Shown here one piece after another: positions 12,480 through 25,655 of a stretch of DNA of 64,000 bases. Numbering within the stretch: the first letter of the stretch is position 1; each line of letters begins with the position of its first letter. The translations under genes were made by a program, and so were the position numbers. The DNA comes from Epiperipatus broadwayi (lineage: Eukaryota > Onychophora > Udeonychophora > Euonychophora > Peripatidae), in NCBI GenBank assembly GCA_028023455.1, contig JAQFVV010000021.1, positions 3,059,351 through 3,123,350 on the forward strand, written 5' to 3'. The notes beneath the pieces are model-generated. The model was not told the DNA's origin and made no database searches. It saw nothing but the letters and a program-made list of their open reading frames with translations.

Positions 12480-13865
12480 CTCGAGACAGAGTGGTGTAAT
12501 AGGCAATCTCTAGTCTAATGAATAGCTAGTAAAAATTATTAAATTACTAATTAAATCCTTAAATACATTTTTGCTGCAGAACATTCTTTATAACAATATG
12601 TTAGATTATTAAATGTAATATAGAAAAGAATTGAAATTTACTTATGCATGTTCCAAACTATATTTAATTTGACTCGTCACTGAGCTATATCATGTATCTT
12701 TTTTTTTATTTTTTGTTTACTGCAAATTATCTTTACATTCTTGAGACAGAAATATATGCATTGCTTCATGATTTCAAAACAAGGCTGACATTGTAGGATA
12801 CTTTTGAGCTCTGATATGCGGAACCATATTCCGCTGTACTTTCATATTAACTTTTGCCCTTTATATTTTGCTGCTTAATGTATTGGTAGTCTGTCTAGGC
12901 ATGTAATATTGCATATAATATCTGGCTATTGTTCTGGATGAATTTTATTCTTAATGTCATTTATTAACTGATTCAAAATGACCTTCCAGTTAAAACTATC
13001 ATTATATTCCTAACAACACTACTTTTTGCTCTGTCAAAAGGCATTTATATTAATGCACAAAATTCTTACAGTATAATTATGAAGCTTACTTTATATTAGT
13101 AAAATTTATAAAATTCCAAGTGTTATATAATAGTTTTTCAATGAATACATTTTGGGAATTTTGTGAGAAATACAGACCCAGTGTCTATAGCAGTGCAATA
13201 TCTGAATGATTGGTGGTGTACACTGTGTGGTATTAGAAGCATTTATCTTGTTGTTGTTGTTGCTCTTACAATCAGTGCATTTACACTTATTTGACTAGCT
13301 CAAATTAATTTGGCAACTTTTCTCTCTAACAAAGCTGGATACTATACTGGGTAGCTTTCTATGTTGTCTATGAGCCAAATAACTAGTGGAAACAAAAATC
13401 CTAAGACTGTGACATAAAAAATATTTTCTAAGATTTACCAAGCTCAGTCTTAAACACCAGATTGTGGGCCTGGTAGATGGATGAGTTAATCAGTCCAAAA
13501 GTTGAACATGATTGCAATACAAAAGTAAATTCTTTAAATAAATGTAGCTACTTCTGTCACTTATAAGTGCAAACTCTATAGCTATTCAAAATTAAGGGAA
13601 ACTTGGAACTTTTCTTGGTATAGGAGTTAACAGAATGACAAACATTTGGAATCAGTGCCAATGTGTTAGGTAATCAATGACATGGGTTTTTGGATACATT
13701 TTTGGCTCCAGTGTTTCATAACCCTACTTTTATGTTACAGCATAAAACAATTAGGCAAAATAATTACTCCAAAAAAAGCTACACAAACATTAACAAATTA
13801 GATGTATGCTAGCATTACATGTATTCAAACTAATCAAAGACTATTTTCTATTCTAATGTCACCTA
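12480..13865. other. Unassigned AT-rich stretch
   Basis: No gene, RNA or clear repeat boundary. A short (TTG)n run is at 13,251-13,264. Confidence 0.45.
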
Positions 13866-14330
13866 TAATAAGCTTGGATAGTTGATGATTATTAGAAAGT
13901 AGTGTATTCAAATCTTCATCTCTAGACCGGTTTCTGACTTTTGCCTTTCAAAGATGGAGTGATTGGCAACTATTTTTTAACTTACTGTCAGCTATCAAAC
14001 TAAAAACCTAAAACTCCAAAACTGTAATGTTTGAACCCAATAAAACCTGATTGTGTAAATATATAAGTTTGGCCACATCTCAATAACTTTATTTATATTA
14101 ATAACTTTATTTTTTTTTAACAATGAGTACCTATTTTTTCTAACATCAAATGTGCGTACCGACATAATACCCCCCTTGATTCTTTAGCTTTCACAATATT
14201 ATATAAGCAAGAGCAAATACATCTGGAGTAAGATTGGGTAATCAGTGATTTCTTGATGGTAGCACATGCAAATTGCCATTTTCAGATCAGGTTTTGACTT
14301 TTGTCTTTATCTGTGGGTTGGGAATTTAAA
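13866..14330 (-). repeat. Two degraded family B copies
   Basis: Segments 13,866-13,960 and 14,225-14,330 read, on the minus strand, like the middle of family B. Shared blocks include ACCGGTTTCTGACTTTTGCC and GATCAGGTTTTGACTTTTGT, matching the reverse complement of GGCCACAAGCCAGAAACCAG at 19,017. They also keep the ATTGATTACCCAAGCTT-like block. Both are diverged and partial. Confidence 0.55.
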
Positions 14331-17149
14331 AACACTATTATCTGGTAACCACTCATTATTCAAGTTTACCAAAGATATTTCTGGACTAGCAAGATATTCT
14401 TGTTTATATCATCTTATATAAGCTAAAAAATAAACTGATATTATGTTGATATTTCAAATAATCAATGATAATTTTGGCTTAGAGTTTCTGGGTTCTATAG
14501 CTATTTAATTATTAACCACTACATATAGATTCAGATCTCCATTTGTTATGTTTTGTTTTACAAATATTTGGATAAGGATATAGTTGAAGAATAATTTTAG
14601 AAATTGTATTATTCCTCTTTTATGCATTTTGATTTTAGAAATGTATTTGAATACATCAAAAATAAATGAGCCTCTAAATACTCTATGGCATGTTAAAGTC
14701 TTTTCCAATTGTTCAACAAGAAAAAAACATTAGACAATATGCTGGATGATTTGTAATTTGTTTTCTTGTTTTACTCATCCTTTAACTAAGAATCACTAGA
14801 TATTCATTTATAAATATATAACTGATGCCTATCTGAGTTTCTTGCAGAATTATTACATTAGAGAAAGATCTTAAGCCTGGCCTTAAAAAAATTTAAGGAT
14901 TTATGTAGCCATGGTTTGACCCCAGGTTGTGGACATGACTCATGTATGCACTACAGCTCAAGCTTGTGAGACAAATATTTTGTGTAGCTTTTAAAAAATA
15001 TTGACAAAATTTTACTATCTTTATATGTTGAATTCTAATAATACATCTCTGTACATCTGGATCTCATTTTATGCAGATTTTTTTAATATGATTTTGAAAT
15101 TATGTGATTCATGTTTCTTCTTAATGTTTTTGTATGCAGTTTTCTTTTATGCAATAAAAATTATTAGATCAGAAGTCAAGCTCTGATAATGCACTATTTT
15201 AAATATTATAAATTTCATGCACTCATGTCATATTTAAAGTAATAGCATATTATCGGAGTTCTACTTCCATCTAATAATTTCAATATTTTCAGGACTTTAT
15301 AATAGTACTGTAATAGATTTTATGCAATAAAGAAGTTCATAATTCACTTAAAATCAGGATTTCCCCATTTTATTTGCACACATTAAATTTTACAAGATTA
15401 TAATTGTAAATCTGTTCAAATGTTATACATGAAAAATACTACGTATATTGTTGTTTTTGCATTTTAAATCACATTCTATTTCTGCTTTTTAAAAAAAGAG
15501 TATGTAATCAATTAATCATTTAGTATCTGCAAGTTTATTTTTAAAAGGTGAGTAACAGTGGTGGACACAATTAAATATGACAATTAAAAATCTGATTTTT
15601 AATTGTAATTAACAATTGAAAAATTACATAATGTGATCTGAAATTAATGTGATGTGAAACGATGAAATTTGAATTTTAAATGGAATTGAAAATTAAAGAC
15701 AAAAATAAGAATTTAATTTTTAATTGTTAATTTTAATTAAATTTTTCCCAACAGTGGTGACTTAATGTCTTGTTATTATCGTAAGTCTAAGTTCTTATTT
15801 TTATTTTAAACTTTTAGTTTACCCTAACAGAGAAGAAAAAACATCCAAGAAAATGAATTTCTTTGGAAACAAAATTTTCAATTTTAGATTGCTTAGTGAA
15901 ATGGGAAGGATCAACCACAATTGGAAAATGTTTTAGTTGTATTTCCTCTTCACTTCATTTAAGGAGAAGCTACAATACCTCACATTACATCATGATGAAT
16001 CTGATGTCTCAAATAGCGATAATGATTAAAATACCGTACATGTATGAAAAAAATGTAAATTATGCATAAAAATATATTGTTTTGAATAAAATTAAATACT
16101 GTAGTTAATAAGAAAAAGTAAAAAAAAGTTTGTCTTGTATCAATTTTTTTCAAATTTGAAATTTTTTATTAGTCATATTTTATTTTCTTATTTTTTTTTA
16201 TGCGAATTTTAAAGTAATTTTACATTGTTGCTTTTATGCAATTTTCGAAAATTACAATAACCTATCCCCCATTTTTCAAGGTAAGTTAAGTCTATTTTTG
16301 TGTGATTTTTTTTGTGTGCATTTTCTGAGGAACCTATCTACCACACAAAACAAGACCCAGGTGTATTTTAAAGCTAATTAATTTTCATAATCTAAATTCA
16401 CAAATACTTATTTTGCTAACCTTGGAATTAGTTGATGCTATAAGATGTAGGCAAACAGAAATGAAGCTGATAGATTTTAGATGATGTTTCATATTATTCC
16501 AAAAATTTATTGGCAAGTATTAAGCCCTGACAAATGTAAGGTTCTGTAATAGTTTATATTACTTAATTATCATTTAAAATAATCTTTTATAATCAATTAA
16601 TCATGGCATAGAGAGTTAAAGAAGTTACTTTACTTTAGTGCCATCTATTGTAATCTTGAAAAATCAATGGCTTCTAACTAATAGTATATATATATATATA
16701 TATATAATGGAATTAATTTTTGTCTAAGGGCTTCCACTTAATGAGGAACTTTGGATGACTCTGATAAACATTATGATCCAAAACCTACTGTAGAGTGAGC
16801 TATAGTGGTGTCATCTAGTGTCCAATAATTACCCAAGCTTGCAATAGGTAGCTCTGAAGCTCTGGAATAAACCAAATAAGAAAAAACATTTGCCCAATAC
16901 AAACAGAGAAGATCAAGTGATATTTTATTGGAATGTAGATAAATTTCCAATTCACATAAGCAGTCCAATCCACATTGTTTTGTCTAATTCAAATTTTTAA
17001 ATATCAAATTTTGACAGATACATGTATACTATTAGTCATATAGAAAAATATGAAAATATTTTTAACAAGGAAAAATGAGAGTAACAGAAAGTAACGTTAA
17101 TTTGAGTATCACCATTTTTTTTTCTTTTTATAATTTATAGTATTGTTCA
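14331..17149. other. Unassigned AT-rich stretch
   Basis: No gene seen. Around 16,790-16,870 is a fragment related to family B (CATCTAGTGTCCAATAATTA, CCCAAGCTTGCAATAGGTAG). The segment 15,560-15,740 is unusually rich in AATTAAAAATT-type short inverted words. A TA run is at 16,686-16,706. Confidence 0.45.
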
Positions 17150-17712
17150 GGACTCTGGCTTGCACTGAGTGGCACTACTGTGTGGAGAGTTTTGCCTGTT
17201 TTAATAACAGTTATGAGCAAGCATAAGAAATGGTGATCATGTGATGTTTAGTAGTTTAATACCAATCCTGCCTTGTAGGATAGTGGTGGCTATAATTATT
17301 AAAAAACCAAAGACCCCAAAATGTATGGGTTCTCAACTGAGTTCAGACCTATATGACTATATAAGCTAATGAGCTTATATTGAAAATATTAGTGTTTTCC
17401 AATTTTATTCTCATAGTTTTGTAGTTAAGTAGAGTTAAAAGATGGCTGCTGGAGATTGCAATAGATTCTAAAATCTACGTACAGTGTTCTCAGATTCAAG
17501 GCTCTTCACTGCTGAAGGCCACAAACCAAAAACTAGTCCAGGGATATTGGATAAATAGGCAATAAATATGGATTTTATGCACAAGCCTCCTGGCATCCAT
17601 TGATTACTCTGGCTTGCACTGAGTGGTACTACTGTATGGGAGTTTTGCCTATTTTAATCACAGTTATGAGCAAGCATAAGAAATGGTGATTTGTGTGATG
17701 TTTGGTGGTTTT
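17150..17712 (+). repeat. Family B dispersed repeat, two direct copies
   Basis: A 3'-only copy (17,150-17,262) and a longer copy (17,385-17,712) share GGCTTGCACTGAGTGG, ACTACTGT, AGTTTTGCCT and ATGAGCAAGCATAAGAAATGG in the same order. The longer copy starts near CATAGTTTTGTAGTTAAGTA and includes GAAGGCCACAAACCAAAAAC and TTTTATGCACAAGCCTCCTG. No coding potential and no poly-A tail were seen, and the class of the element is unknown. Confidence 0.8.
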
Positions 17713-18678
17713 GTTCAGGACTTCATAAAAAGTTTGTTAATTATCTCCATAACATATGCACATTTGTTCTGGAGTAGGTTTATGTCCATTATAATAGAAT
17801 GTTTTTTTTAGAAAAATAAATGATAGTGTAATATTTATTATCAGAGGTACATTTATTACCCTTACTTATAATACATATAATGTAGTTAATTATTTATTAT
17901 ATTAATGTACTAAGTCACTTTACATAAATCAAAGTACTCATACTATTTTCAGAGCAAATTGTGAAATAATGCATTAGATTATCTATAATAGCATTTTCTG
18001 AATTGCAAACTATAATCTTTTTACATATATTTAACAACAAATCAAATTTAGTTAAAATTTTATTTTATGTAAAGCAAATTCTCACATATGCAAATATATT
18101 TGGCATTCAGAGTTTGTTCTGACACTTTATTAATTATCATAGTAAAGCATATCATAATAGGAAAGCTGAAATATTTGAATTATAATGGATAATCTGGTGT
18201 ATTTCTCTTCTATGGTGCACATTATATAAGGAGTTGCTTCCATTTTGTAATGCTTTTAGCCATTAGCCTATAAATGCATTACATCAAATACCCAAGTATG
18301 GTTAAGATTTTTAAACAAAATTATCTGTCTTCAATTTTTCAATTTCAGTTCATAGATAAGCATATCTTTTGGATTTAAAAATCCCATGATATAGTGAACA
18401 AAATTGATAAATCCATAACTATATCTATTGACTTTACACTTTAATGACCATATATTTTTCAGAGTCAAAACATAGCTCATTTCTGAAACCAATAGAGGGA
18501 TTTAATCTGAAAATTAGTTATGTTTGACTATATATATTAATTCTAATATTATCATGGGTAAATAATGAATTCATTTCAGGAGCTTCCCTGTAATATGAAT
18601 ATAATAGCTAAATAACTGATGTTTCAGTACAATAACAAGTACTTTCCTTAGTGCTTCTTCTTTCTCAAACCATAACAA
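17713..18678. other. Unassigned AT-rich stretch
   Basis: No gene, RNA or repeat boundary recognised. Confidence 0.45.
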
Positions 18679-19150
18679 TTAGCCAATAAACATCACATGA
18701 TCACCACTTCTTATGCTTGTGTATAACTGTTGTTAAAACAGGCAAAATTCACTATACGTATTGCCACACACAGCAAGCTGGAGTAATCAATGAATGCCAG
18801 AAGGCTTGTGCATAAAATCCCCATCTAGTGCCCACTCATCCAATATCCACAGACTAGTTTCTATAAGCTAATAGGCTTGGATTGAAGACACTAAGGTGTT
18901 TTCAGTTTAAGACTCATAGTTTTGTAGTTAAGTGGAGATAACAGGTGCTGGATGGTTGCATTAGATCCTAAGATCTAGGTGCAGTGCTCTTAGATCCAAG
19001 GCTCCTCACTGATGAAGGCCACAAGCCAGAAACCAGTCTGGGAATATTGTATGAGTAGGCACTAGATGGGTATTTTATGCACAAGCCTTCTAACATCCAT
19101 TGATTACTCCAGCTTGCTGTGTGTGGCAATACGTATAGTGAGTTTAGACT
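18679..19150. repeat. Family B head-to-head pair (inverted repeat)
   Basis: A minus-oriented copy (18,679-18,868) meets a plus-oriented copy (18,869-19,150). The arms 18,743-18,861 and 19,031-19,141 are reverse complements over more than 100 bp with few mismatches. Examples are CACTATACGTATTGCCACAC on the left and the matching GTGTGGCAATACGTATAGTG on the right. The pair is bounded by family-typical sequence on both sides. Confidence 0.85.
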
Positions 19151-19737
19151 GTTTTTCATAACAATTAGCATGGTGAGATTTAAAATCAGTGTTTTTTCCT
19201 TTGTTATTTTCTCCTCATTCTCAAATTCTATTGGTTTTATATATATAAAGTCCCATGGGGATGAGCTCTAAAAATAATAATTACATCCTAAAGTACAAGA
19301 AACTTTATTTAAGTATTGTTAAGACAGCAGAAATTCAAAAATATAATAGAATATTAAACATATTTCATGGAACAAACAAGTTTGAATACATTACTAATAG
19401 AATTTTGCAAGTCAGATTTTTATAGAATCATTTTTAAAGACCTGTAAATAACATCCATTTTTTGCTTTATCAATGCCAGTCTAATTTGTCAGATAAAATA
19501 AGCTTACATTTTTAGCATTACATATTTGATAAACTGTAAAATTATGTGGTCAGTAAAATAATCAAATTAAATAATTATAAAAGCATATAAAATTACCAGG
19601 TTTTATTAAAGTTAGCTTAAGCTGTATAGTATGCAATATGGAAAAGGTTGAGAACCATAAAGCAGAAAGCAATCACTTATGTAATATTACCAAATTCACT
19701 ACTTCCTTTATTTTGCTGTATTGTCTTATATCTATTT

Positions 19738-19940
19738 TGAACATTTTTTAGCAAAACTTTTTTTTTATCTGAATGCATGTTTCAACTGTCCTGTAGTCTT
19801 CTCAGAGCTTTTTTATTATACATTTTTTTACTTTTAAAAAATTAAAATAAAAAGGCTCTGAAGAAGACTGCATGACAGTTGAAATATAAGATTGTGTATG
19901 CATATAGATACAATAAAAGGTTTTTGCTAAAAAGTGTTCA
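19738..19940. repeat. Palindromic MITE-like element, about 200 bp
   Basis: The left arm begins TGAACATTTTTTAGCAAAAC and includes TTTCAACTGTCCTGTAGTCT. The right arm ends GGTTTTTGCTAAAAAGTGTTC and includes GAAGACTGCATGACAGTTGA. The arms pair over about 90 bp each around an AT-rich loop near 19,830. There is no coding content. A full-length inverted repeat of this size fits a foldback or miniature inverted-repeat element. A target duplication was not securely defined. Confidence 0.75.
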
Positions 19941-20423
19941 AAGTAGTGGATAAATTGCATTCATTTATATAATTTTTTTTGTATAAAACTAATGGATATG
20001 AAAACTCACTGTCTTATTTTTACAAGAGATTTGGCATAAAAATACTACTAATAAGAAAAATCTATAGTTAAAATGGTTTTGCTTTTCCAAGAGAACTATT
20101 TCTTAAAACAAAATGAGCATTCTAAAAGATCTCCTCTGTTATCATGACAGGTAAAAAATCTGACAAGTTGCAACACAGACTCTAATTTGAAAACAAAACA
20201 CTGAAAACTGTAAAAATTTTAATAAGGTAAAAGCAGAGAATTGGAAGAAATTAAAACTGTAACTGTTCTTATCATTAGATATTTGGAGTGGAGGAGAATG
20301 CTTTGGAAAGTGAAGAAAATAAAACTGGAAAAGACGATCTGAGATGAAAAATTATCAGTTGCTATAAAAATAATAAATTCAATACTTCCGTTATTATAAA
20401 ATATAAATCAGACTATAACAATA

Positions 20424-21135
20424 CAACTATTGTATAAAACAGAGAAACGTTAAAATAATATAAAACACTATTGTCAAGCACTTTCAATTCATTATACTCT
20501 ACTAAGTGATAAACTCAACTCCAATATTTCATTATATCAGCCAGGAACAACTAATCAGAAAACTGGTTAACTTTGCATTAATAGCACTAGAAGATTTTTT
20601 TATAGTACAGTATATAATTCCTCGTCCTTACATTTTTATCATGTGCTCCATATCTTAATATGCTAAACTCACATGGACAACATGCATGTCCATAAATATA
20701 CATATAAGAAAATAATGGATGATTCAGTTTATTCAGCTTTCTATATTTATCAAAGCATTACTGGACATGTATGTTGTTCACATGAACTCGAAAGCACTTA
20801 GCTAAAATAGTATTTTATATTTCCTTTCCGATTATATTATCTGTGCGTACAGTCCATATATATAATATATTGTATTTATGTATGAAGCACATGATAAAAA
20901 ATGTAAGATCAATCATATGCTGTGAAAAATTCTTCTGGTGCTACTAATACAAAGTTAACCAGTTTTCCGATTAGTTGTTCCTGGCCGATATAATGAAATG
21001 TTTGAGTTGAGTTTATCGCTTAGTAGAATATAACAATTTTTATAAAACCTTGACAAGGATTCAAACAAGTTGAAAGTGCTTTGGCAATAATGTTTTATAT
21101 TATTTTAATGTTTCTCTGCTTTATACAATTGCTAT
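20424..21135. mobile_element. Long foldback element, about 710 bp
   Basis: The left arm (about 20,424-20,697) and right arm (about 20,761-21,135) are imperfect reverse complements along nearly the whole element. Matching blocks include TGTATAAAACAGAGAAACGT with its partner near 21,110-21,128, CAGGAACAACTAATCAGAAA with TCCGATTAGTTGTTCCTGGC, and CATGGACAACATGCATGTCC with GGACATGTATGTTGTTCACA. The loop is only about 60 bp. No transposase is encoded, so this is a non-autonomous foldback element or an inverted dimer. Confidence 0.8.
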
Positions 21136-23647
21136 AAAATGGGTAGATTTTATTACGTGAACAAAAATCTAGTCATGAAAAAAAATAACATTAGAAAATA
21201 ATATAATGCTCATTAACTTTTTAGTTGGGAATAAATTATTTTTTATTATATTATTTTTTACTCCAATTAATAATAATAAAGATGGTTTCAAGAAAAATGG
21301 TTATGCGCTAAGGAAGAGTTAAAAAAGAAGTAAGAAATTGAAAAAAAGATAATGTAGTAATATATTGGAGTTTATCGATCTGATGATAATAATACATCGA
21401 TTTTTTTTATTTTATCATTACCTTCTTTCTATTATAATGTATTAATTCGTGATCTTTAACTTATGTAATTAAGCTATTTATATAATGAATTGTTAAAACA
21501 ATGAGTTAATTATTTTTTATTACATTACTACAGAAACTACTGTAGATGGAGCAAAGTTTATAGATGTCATTATTGCAATTACATATTATGTCCAAGTTAA
21601 CTTGCTGATAAATCGCATTCATTGATTTTATTCTTATTAAATTAAACTCGTACAATCTAGGGATGTTTGTTTTTCTTTCTCTCTCTCGTATTTTTCAATT
21701 TATTATTCAAAATATTAAAATTTAACCAAGAATCATTGCTACCATGCACGAATAGTTTCATTTAATATGTAAATTTAACTCAGATAATGTTCTGTTTTGC
21801 TTGTGCAAAATAGAGGAGAAAAAAAATCGAGATACATGTTGCCATAGCAACGAGAGACAAGAGTTTTTGTTCCAAATATTAGATAATTACATATTTCTAA
21901 TAAATTGTTTATCAATATTGTTAAAATTAAATGTTTTTAATTCACTTTACTCTGTCACTTTTCACATTATACTCTCTAATTAATTGCCCATTTTGGTAAT
22001 TAATGATGATATTAATAATTAGATTTGAAATTTTTAAAATTAAAATTGTTCGTGAACTCCAAAAGTAATTTTTTAACTGAAATTTATTGCTTATTATTAT
22101 ATGTTTTTAAAGACACTTAATTTTATTTCGGCATCTTTATATTATCCCCCCCCCCTTTCCACCTCTCTCTCTCTCTCTTTCTCTCTCTCTATTTATTTAT
22201 TTCCACTAGAGATTCTACTGTTTCAACTTTTCAACACCTTTTGGCAGCACTGCGCTAGATTCTTCAGCAAATGTAATTAGCCAATCTACCAATCTGATAT
22301 ACAACTTGACTTCAATTTTATAAAAATAAAGGATGTATTATTAGTGTCTTATATATATAAATTAATCCTCCCTTTCTCCGATTTTAGATTTAAACTTGCC
22401 GTTATTAAAAATAAAAAAAAGACTGCAATTTTAACTTAAAAGTATTATATTATATATTTTATAATGATTTATTTCGTAATCTGAATAAAAAATATAGGGT
22501 TTAAATAATTCATTGCAGGTCAAATGCTTCTTTAACAGTGCCTTCTGAAGGCACAACGAAGGAGAATCCTGTTGGCTTGCTTTTTACGATGTCATTCCAA
22601 AATCGAGGTGTTAGAATAAATTATATCAAGAAGGTGGTAGCAGAAACTCACCGATGATAATGGTCAGGGGTTATCATTTGATTGTAATACTCTGTTGTCT
22701 CTTTAACTCAACCTCTCTTCAATATACTATACTGCACTTATTAAAATTATTAAATTTAATTTTGGTAATATTTATATAAGTAAAAGAATATTAATATTTA
22801 ATATAATGGTGGATAATAATGTTATCCTTACAATTATTATCATTCTTTTTAGCCTCTCTTAATTGAATATGGATATTCTAACTCCAACCCCCCCCCCCAG
22901 ATAGCAATACAAAAAGGAGTTAAAAATTAGTTTTATTACAAATGAACAAACCAACCTATAAATTTTCAGATATTTTTACATATGTCAATGATAATCTTTT
23001 AGCCTGTTTTATTGACTGTTGTGATATTGTCTTTAAACTTCTCCTGATGGAAATGTGAAAAACTTCACAACTTTATGTAATAATTTTTCACATCTACAGT
23101 ATTTAATATAAATTTAGAAGGCTAGTGAACTATGGAGTTGATTATTTATAATTACAGAAATGTACAAACTTTCTTTACTAAAAGAATTGCAGTTTCATTT
23201 TCTTAGATTTTTAACATTCAGTTGAAAGCCTTTTCTTCAAATGGTTTTCAGAAAAGGCTCTCAATGAAATATTAACACTGCTAATATAATTAAAAATTAT
23301 TTTATTTAAGTGTCATTGGAGAGAGTGTTTTGTGAATCATCATCTTTTCTTTACTCTTCTGCGGCTACTTGTAGACCTTTTTGCTGTTTTTACACACATT
23401 GTTATGGCAGAAACAGTATTGATTTATTAGGCAAAAATATATGAAGAAACCAGAAGTTCTAAAGCCAAAACTTCAAAGAATTCTGAACTATACCTATTGG
23501 ACTCTTATCAATAAAAGGCAGTTGTGATGGGGGGTTTGTACACTCAATTTGATAATCAGCAAATTGCCACATTTTCATAGTTTATTTAAATATTTATGAT
23601 TCTTTTTCACAATATTTGCATAATATTTTTTTTTCATGATTCATAAC
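21136..23647. other. AT-rich stretch with small structured sites
   Basis: No gene seen. A pyrimidine run (C-run then CT repeats) lies at 22,146-22,192. A strong hairpin is at 23,221-23,263 (TTGAAAGCCTTTTCT paired with AGAAAAGGCTCTCAA). The segment just before it (23,160-23,225) has a diverged second copy at 58,695-58,760. Confidence 0.5.
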
Positions 23648-23722
23648 ATCAGCCGGGAAGTGAACTTGCTAACCTGGGACAACTGTTTGTAAGACATGAT
23701 CTCTCAACCACCATTTGATTTT
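23648..23722 (-). repeat. tRNA-like SINE, copy 2 (minus)
   Basis: Read on the minus strand it gives TGGTGGTTGAGAGATCATGTC, ACAGTTGTCCCAGG, CACTTCCCGGCTGATG and an A-rich tail. This is the same order as the copies at 4,277 and 32,854. The A-box region is more degraded than in the other copies. Confidence 0.6.
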
Positions 23723-24075
23723 ATATAAAAGTATTTTATTTTTAAAATATTTCAGAAATGTAAATTAACAAGTTCAATCATATTGGTAAACTGAAAATTA
23801 TAGTGGTATGAATGTTAACATCTTTTTTAACATATTTTATTTGTAATGTTTTAAAAATTAATAAATGCAATTTTAAATTTTAGAATTAAATTTGATAGCT
23901 TTATGATAGCTTTAGTTTTATTCATTTACATTTTAAGAAGAATTTTCAATCAAATAAGATTTTGTTAATTTTCATTTTTCATTGTAAGAGATAACTTATC
24001 TTTTTCTGTCAAGTCAGACAAAAATTCATTGTTCTCATCACCATCATCATAATTGTTTTTATTATTTCTGTATTT

Positions 24076-24240
24076 AAAGGGGATTTGAGCCCAGACTTTT
24101 AAGCTTCCTACAGTCATTCACTCCATGGGTATCAGTTATATTGGTTAGAGTGGATAACTGTAGGGAATCTGAGTTCAAATCCCCTTTAATTACATCTAGA
24201 TTAAGTATATACATTATACTTGTGTTTTAATATTATATAT
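24076..24240 (+). repeat. Family A, minimal palindromic copy
   Basis: It starts AAAGGGGATTTGAGCCCAGA and returns as TCTGAGTTCAAATCCCCTTT, so almost the whole copy is two short inverted arms. The right side continues with TTAATTACATCTAGATTAAG, a 3' end shared with the copy at 25,285-25,655. The family body between the arms is missing. Confidence 0.75.
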
Positions 24241-25001
24241 TTCTATATTTGAAAAATTCAAATATGATTATTTTTGAATATTTTTATTCACAATTTTATA
24301 ATCTAACAAATCAAATCCAATTTATTAACTTCTTTGACAGAGTGAAGTTTAATACTAAAATCAAATGTTGAATAATTACAAAAATTACCACCAGGGTGAT
24401 TCATGGTAATATTTTCTTCAGTTGAATGGTTAAGAATCTAATAAGAAAAGCACAAGTCTTATATTAAAAGAAATTTATTCATTTTTGTAATTTTAATTAA
24501 TTATCTTTTTAGTTTGCTAACTATCTCAACCTATATTATATATATAATTGAAGAACCCCCACTCCAACAACACTACTCCCACTCAATATTTCTCCTTTTA
24601 TATACCACAAGATTCACTACAAACACTAATCTTTTTTCTTATTCACTTATCTTCCATTTTCAACTAAAATCTCTTTCTTCTCTTATCTAACTTTCCATCT
24701 GACTTTTATCACTTTGATAATTAATAAACAATCATTTCCTTTTATAGATTACAGAATAATTACCTGTTTTTATTTTAACTTGTTATTTTTTATTAAAATA
24801 TTTTTATATTTCATCTTTATTTTTTTTTTAAAATCTCAAACCTTTTTTTGTTTAAAAAATATTTTAAGTTAAACCTCAATGTAACGTTTAACAGTTTAAT
24901 TTTACGTTTGTTTTTTACTTTTAAATTTTAATACATTTATTTTTATTTAACTTTGTTTTTCTTTTAAATTAAAACATATTTAATATAATATATATATATA
25001 T
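24241..25001. other. Unassigned, very AT-rich
   Basis: No gene or repeat boundary recognised. Pyrimidine-rich DNA lies at 24,555-24,700, and T/A-rich DNA from there onward. Confidence 0.45.
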
Positions 25002-25233
25002 ATAACAGTTTTTAGGTTAAACTGTATGTTATGTTTGATTAATTCCCAATGTTTTGATGAAATAGCATCCGCTATTGTCAAGGTTCACATTTAAAAAAAA
25101 AAACATTAGATCTCAAATAATAATGGTTTATTTTTGGAAAAGTTAACCTTGACAATGGTGGATGCTGCTTCATTGAAACATTAGGAATTAATCAAAACTA
25201 ACACACTATTTAGACCAAAAACTATTTTATTTA
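25002..25233. repeat. Palindromic MITE-like element, about 230 bp
   Basis: The arms 25,002-25,090 and 25,140-25,233 are reverse complements with scattered mismatches. Blocks are GATTAATTCCCAATGTTTTG against AACATTAGGAATTAATC, and GCATCCGCTATTGTCAAGGT against ACCTTGACAATGGTGGATGC. The ends AACAGTTTTTAGGT and ACCAAAAACTATTTT pair as well. There is no coding content. Confidence 0.8.
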
Positions 25234-25284
25234 CACCATATAATCATGGAAACATTAAATGTAATATATATATATATATATATA

Positions 25285-25655
25285 TGGGTAGGACTATAAT
25301 ATTGGCATCATCAAGAATTTTGAATATTCCATCATCAGATTTTCAGTGATATGAATGGTTAAAGAATTGGATAGTGGAGACTATTAAAGTCTGTCCATTA
25401 AAGTGTGTACATTTGCTATCTTAATATAAACTGAGCACTGATTATATGTAATAAAGATGATAATCTGGTCAACTGATGAATGTTCGTTCAGCATGAAATA
25501 CATATATTGATCATTTATCTTTTTCACATGTATGTGGCCATGTGTATTGGTTATAGTGGATAAAGTGGCTAACTGTAGGGAACTTGAAAGTCTGACTTCA
25601 ATCCCCCTTTAATTACATCTAGGTTAAGTATATAAATTATATTTGTTTTTCAACA
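25285..25655 (+). repeat. Family A copy without a 5' inverted arm
   Basis: The family body runs in order: CATCATCAGATTTTCAGTG, GTCCATTAAAGTGTGTACA, TTAATATAAACTGAGCACTG, CAACTGATGAATGTTCGTTC, AGCATGAAATACATATATTG, TGTGGCCATGTGTATTGG, and a 3' end with GTCTGACTTCAATCCCCCTT. The 3' extension matches the copy at 24,076-24,240. Confidence 0.8.
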
